Source: Methanomassiliicoccaceae archaeon (GTDB lineage: Archaea > Thermoplasmatota > Thermoplasmata > Methanomassiliicoccales > Methanomethylophilaceae). Taken from it: a stretch of 7,556 bases of DNA. The notes beneath the pieces are model-generated. The model ran no database searches. It saw nothing but the letters and a program-made list of their open reading frames with translations, and was not told the origin of the DNA. A program made the position numbers and the translations under genes. Each line of letters starts with the position of its first letter. The stretch's first letter is position 1. This document shows positions 5,586 to 7,556 of this stretch, piece by piece. The stretch covers positions 2,128 to 9,683 of the forward strand of contig WRNL01000050.1 in NCBI GenBank assembly GCA_009776625.1. The letters run 5' to 3'.

Positions 5586-6733
5586 AGCATCCCCCGAATG
5601 ACATGGGGCAGGAGCCTCGCGCACGCCCTCGGGTCCCTGAGCATGGGGCCCGCCACGCCGCTCGGGCGGTCTATGTCTATCCCCCCGAGGACGGACCTCA
5701 CGTTCTCGCTGTCTATCGCCGCGAACACCTTGTCGAGGTCGCTGTCCGACATCCTGGTGAACATCCCCCTTATCCTGTACCCCCTGGACAGCTCCCTCCC
5801 GATCTCCCTCCTCCATCCCCTCTCGTACCCCGAGAGGCGCCTTGGCGACGTGTCGCCGTCGGAGAGGGCGTCCACGGCCGTCCTCGCCAGGACGGGGGCG
5901 GCCCTGCATATCGGGTACAGCCCGCCCCCTGACACGGGCTTGACCTGCCCTGCGGCGTCCCCAATCAGGAGGGCCCTCTCGCCGTACGTCCTCGGCCTCC
6001 CGCCGAGGGGTATCTTGCCAGCGTGCTTCGCCACGACGTCCCCCGCATCTATGCCTGCCGCCCCCAGCAGCCTCTTCAGGAACATGTGGGGGGTACCGGC
6101 CGCCCCCTCATTCACGCACAGCCCGACCCTGACCATGTCCCCGAAGGGTATCTCCCAGCTGAAGAACCCCGGCGCGAACTCGGACCCCAGCCTCAGCGTC
6201 ATCACGTCGTCGTGCCCGGACCTGCGCCTGGCATCGGCCTGGATGCCGCGGACGTACTCCCTCGGGGGGCCTATTCCAAGGGACTCCGCCACCCTCGAGC
6301 CGTGCCCGTCCGCCCCGACCAGCAGCCTCGATTCCAGCTCGCCCTTGTCCGTCGACACCGTTACGCGGCCGTCGGACACCCTGCTCCCGGTGTACCTGAC
6401 GCCGTACCTCAGCTCGGCGCCGGCGTCCGCCGCCTTCTCGGCCAGCGCCCTGTCGAGCGCCGCCCTGTCTATGATGGCGGCGCCTGCGCCCTTGAACCTG
6501 ACCTCCAGCCTCCCCCCGCCAGGGAACACGACGTCCGCACCCGTTATCCTGTTGAGGACGTCCGGCCTGGCCCCCAGCATCCCTATGGCGGCGTCCGTCA
6601 GGAGGCCTGCGCAATGAGGGGGCGACCCGGAGGAGGGGTGCTCCTCCAGGACCACTACGTCGAGGCCCCCCGCGAGGAGGCGGGCGGCGATGGTCCCGGC
6701 AGGGCCGCCGCCGACCACCGCCGCATCGTGCAT
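5582..6733 (-). CDS. Geranylgeranyl reductase family flavoprotein (archaeal lipid saturation)
   Basis: FAD-dependent enzyme of the family that hydrogenates the isoprenoid chains of archaeal membrane lipids (geranylgeranyl groups or digeranylgeranylglycerophospholipid). The 383 residues begin with the dinucleotide-binding VVGGGPAG at 6-13 and the ribose-binding acid E30. They continue with HCAGLL at 40-45, GADGHGSRV at 140-148, and the second FAD motif GDAAGQVKPVSGGGLY at 258-273. FFSWEIP at 190-196 corresponds to the family's YxWxFP substrate-site motif, here with Phe at the first position and Ile before the Pro. Length is normal for the family. The ATG at 6733 follows the transaldolase stop after 4 bases without a strong ribosome binding site, so translation probably depends on the upstream gene. 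Archaea often carry several paralogues, so whether this is the main lipid reductase or one acting on another prenyl substrate (for example a quinone-like or dolichol chain) cannot be told. Confidence 0.9.
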   Translation of the reverse strand: MHDAAVVGGGPAGTIAARLLAGGLDVVVLEEHPSSGSPPHCAGLLTDAAIGMLGARPDVLNRITGADVVFPGGGRLEVRFKGAGAAIIDRAALDRALAEKAADAGAELRYGVRYTGSRVSDGRVTVSTDKGELESRLLVGADGHGSRVAESLGIGPPREYVRGIQADARRRSGHDDVMTLRLGSEFAPGFFSWEIPFGDMVRVGLCVNEGAAGTPHMFLKRLLGAAGIDAGDVVAKHAGKIPLGGRPRTYGERALLIGDAAGQVKPVSGGGLYPICRAAPVLARTAVDALSDGDTSPRRLSGYERGWRREIGRELSRGYRIRGMFTRMSDSDLDKVFAAIDSENVRSVLGGIDIDRPSGVAGPMLRDPRACARLLPHVIRGML

Positions 6734-6737
6734 GGGA

Positions 6738-7385
6738 TCACGTCTTCTTGGACTTCTCGTAGTCCTTGATGAAATTCTGTATGCCCTCGTCCGTCTTGGG
6801 GTGGGATACCATCTGCTGGAGCACGTTGTAGGGTATGGTGGCGATGTCGCACCCCATGGCGGCGGCCTCGAACACGTGCATCGGCCCCCTTATGCTCGCG
6901 GCTATCACCTCGGTCTCGAACCCGTAGTTGGACAGTACGGCCAGAACCTGGCCGAGGGCCTCCGTGCCGTCGGCGCCTATGTCGTCCAGGCGGCCTATGA
7001 AGGGGGACACGTACCTCGCCCCCGCCTTCGCCGCCAGCAACGCCTGCTGCGGCGTGAATATGAGCGTCATGTTGACGTCTATGCCCTCCCCTGACAGGAC
7101 CTTCACGGCCTTGAGCGCCTCGACGCACATGGGGAGCTTGACGTTTATGTTCTCGTGTATGGACGCGAGCTCGCGGCCCTCCCTTATCATCCCTGGGGCG
7201 TCGGGGGCCATCGCCTCCGCCGATATGGGGACGTCCACGATCCCCGCTATCTCCTTGACCCTGGTGCGGACATCGGTGTTCTCCTTGGCTATCAGGCTGG
7301 GGTTCGTGGTGACCCCGTCGAGCACCCCCCAGCCGTCTATCTCCCTTATCATGTCGAGGTTCGCCGTGTCTATGAATATCTTCAT
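6738..7385 (-). CDS. tal: Transaldolase (TalC/MipB type, small class)
   Basis: Transfers a dihydroxyacetone unit between sugar phosphates (sedoheptulose 7-phosphate plus glyceraldehyde 3-phosphate to erythrose 4-phosphate plus fructose 6-phosphate) in the non-oxidative pentose phosphate pathway. At 215 residues it has the size of the small single-barrel class. FIDTAN at 4-9 contains D6, GVTTNPSLI is at 24-32, and the Schiff-base lysine is K83 in NVKLPM. Positions that separate transaldolase from fructose-6-phosphate aldolase read E57 (SAEAMA) and F129 (VSPFIGR), the transaldolase pattern; the aldolase of E. coli has Gln and Tyr there. The ATG at 7385 overlaps the transketolase TGA (ATGA, 7382-7385) and GGAG lies just upstream inside the transketolase gene. 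Pairing with transketolase fits the pathway. Very secure. Confidence 0.95.
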   Translation of the reverse strand: MKIFIDTANLDMIREIDGWGVLDGVTTNPSLIAKENTDVRTRVKEIAGIVDVPISAEAMAPDAPGMIREGRELASIHENINVKLPMCVEALKAVKVLSGEGIDVNMTLIFTPQQALLAAKAGARYVSPFIGRLDDIGADGTEALGQVLAVLSNYGFETEVIAASIRGPMHVFEAAAMGCDIATIPYNVLQQMVSHPKTDEGIQNFIKDYEKSKKT

Positions 7386-7556
7386 CCTCTCAGCTCCTTC
7401 TTCCTGCCTATGGACCTCTTGGCCGCCGCCGCTATGTCCCGCGGGGTCAGCCCGTACTTCTCGAACAGCCTGTCGGGGGCGCCGGACTCCCCGAAGGTGT
7501 CGTCCGTGCCCACCATCTCGAGGGGCGCCGGCGACTCCCTGGCCAGGAAGTCGGCG
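7382..7556 (-). CDS. Transketolase, C-terminal subunit (5' end cut by window edge)
   Basis: Only the last 57 residues are present. They contain the GTDDTFGESGAPDRLF segment followed by KYGLTPRDIAAAAKR, the typical end of the transketolase C-terminal domain, where the substrate-phosphate contacts and the final helix lie. In many archaea transketolase is encoded as two separate subunits, N-terminal (thiamine diphosphate binding) and C-terminal. The family is clear, but whether the gene here is split cannot be seen because the rest lies off the right edge. The TGA stop overlaps the transaldolase ATG by four bases, so the two enzymes of the non-oxidative pentose phosphate pathway are translationally coupled. 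It is the most upstream gene of the operon visible here; the operon promoter is outside the window. Confidence 0.92.
   Translation of the reverse strand, partial: ADFLARESPAPLEMVGTDDTFGESGAPDRLFEKYGLTPRDIAAAAKRSIGRKKELRG

Noticed and set aside
3037..5604. 855-codon minus-strand open frame
   Set aside because: Spans the antisense of the 501-aa gene and a wrong frame of taw2; composition is Arg/Gly-rich and shows no family motif.
4566..5909. Longer taw2 starting at 5909
   Set aside because: The extra N-terminal part lies in the wrong frame of the reductase gene; the ATG at 5585 begins the recognisable domain and makes an ATGA overlap.
5391..6617. 408-codon plus-strand open frame opposite the reductase
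   Set aside because: Pro/Ser/Ala-rich shadow frame; the minus strand has all FAD motifs of the reductase family.
6738..7385. Fructose-6-phosphate aldolase instead of transaldolase
   Set aside because: The discriminating residues are Glu57 and Phe129, the transaldolase pattern, and the gene follows transketolase.

Overview
The window is archaeal chromosomal DNA. It carries a thermosome (group II chaperonin) subunit, a geranylgeranyl-reductase-family flavoprotein of isoprenoid lipid metabolism, a Taw2-type wyosine tRNA enzyme and a short separate transketolase C-terminal subunit, with archaeal TATA boxes in front of most leading genes. The coding DNA is mostly GC-rich, with frequent AGG (Arg) and ATA (Ile) codons. 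A euryarchaeon, possibly of the Thermoplasmata/Methanomassiliicoccales side, would fit, but that placement is inference; no marker in the window settles it.

Layout. (1) 1-1424, minus strand: thermosome subunit, cut by the left edge, with its own TATA box near 1500. (2) 1533-3063: a lower-GC accessory stretch. It holds a leucine-rich-repeat protein (minus), a 68-residue protein of unknown function (minus), a hairpin just beyond the LRR stop, and an inverted repeat flanking the LRR TATA box. (3) 3064-4569, plus strand: a 501-residue uncharacterised protein with two cysteine clusters, apparently transcribed without a leader. (4) 4566-7556, minus strand: a tightly packed operon read right to left as transketolase C-terminal subunit (cut by the right edge), transaldolase, geranylgeranyl reductase family protein and Taw2. 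Two junctions are 4-base ATGA overlaps and the third is a 4-base gap. The last gene meets the plus-strand gene tail to tail with overlapping stop codons.

How the genes fit together. Transketolase and transaldolase supply the non-oxidative pentose phosphate interconversions. The two downstream genes concern lipid saturation and tRNA(Phe) G37 modification; they share the transcript rather than an obvious pathway. The thermosome is a stand-alone housekeeping gene. The LRR and 68-residue genes look like later additions. The best candidate for undescribed biology is the 501-residue Cys-cluster protein. No CRISPR array, transposase, tRNA or rRNA is visible.
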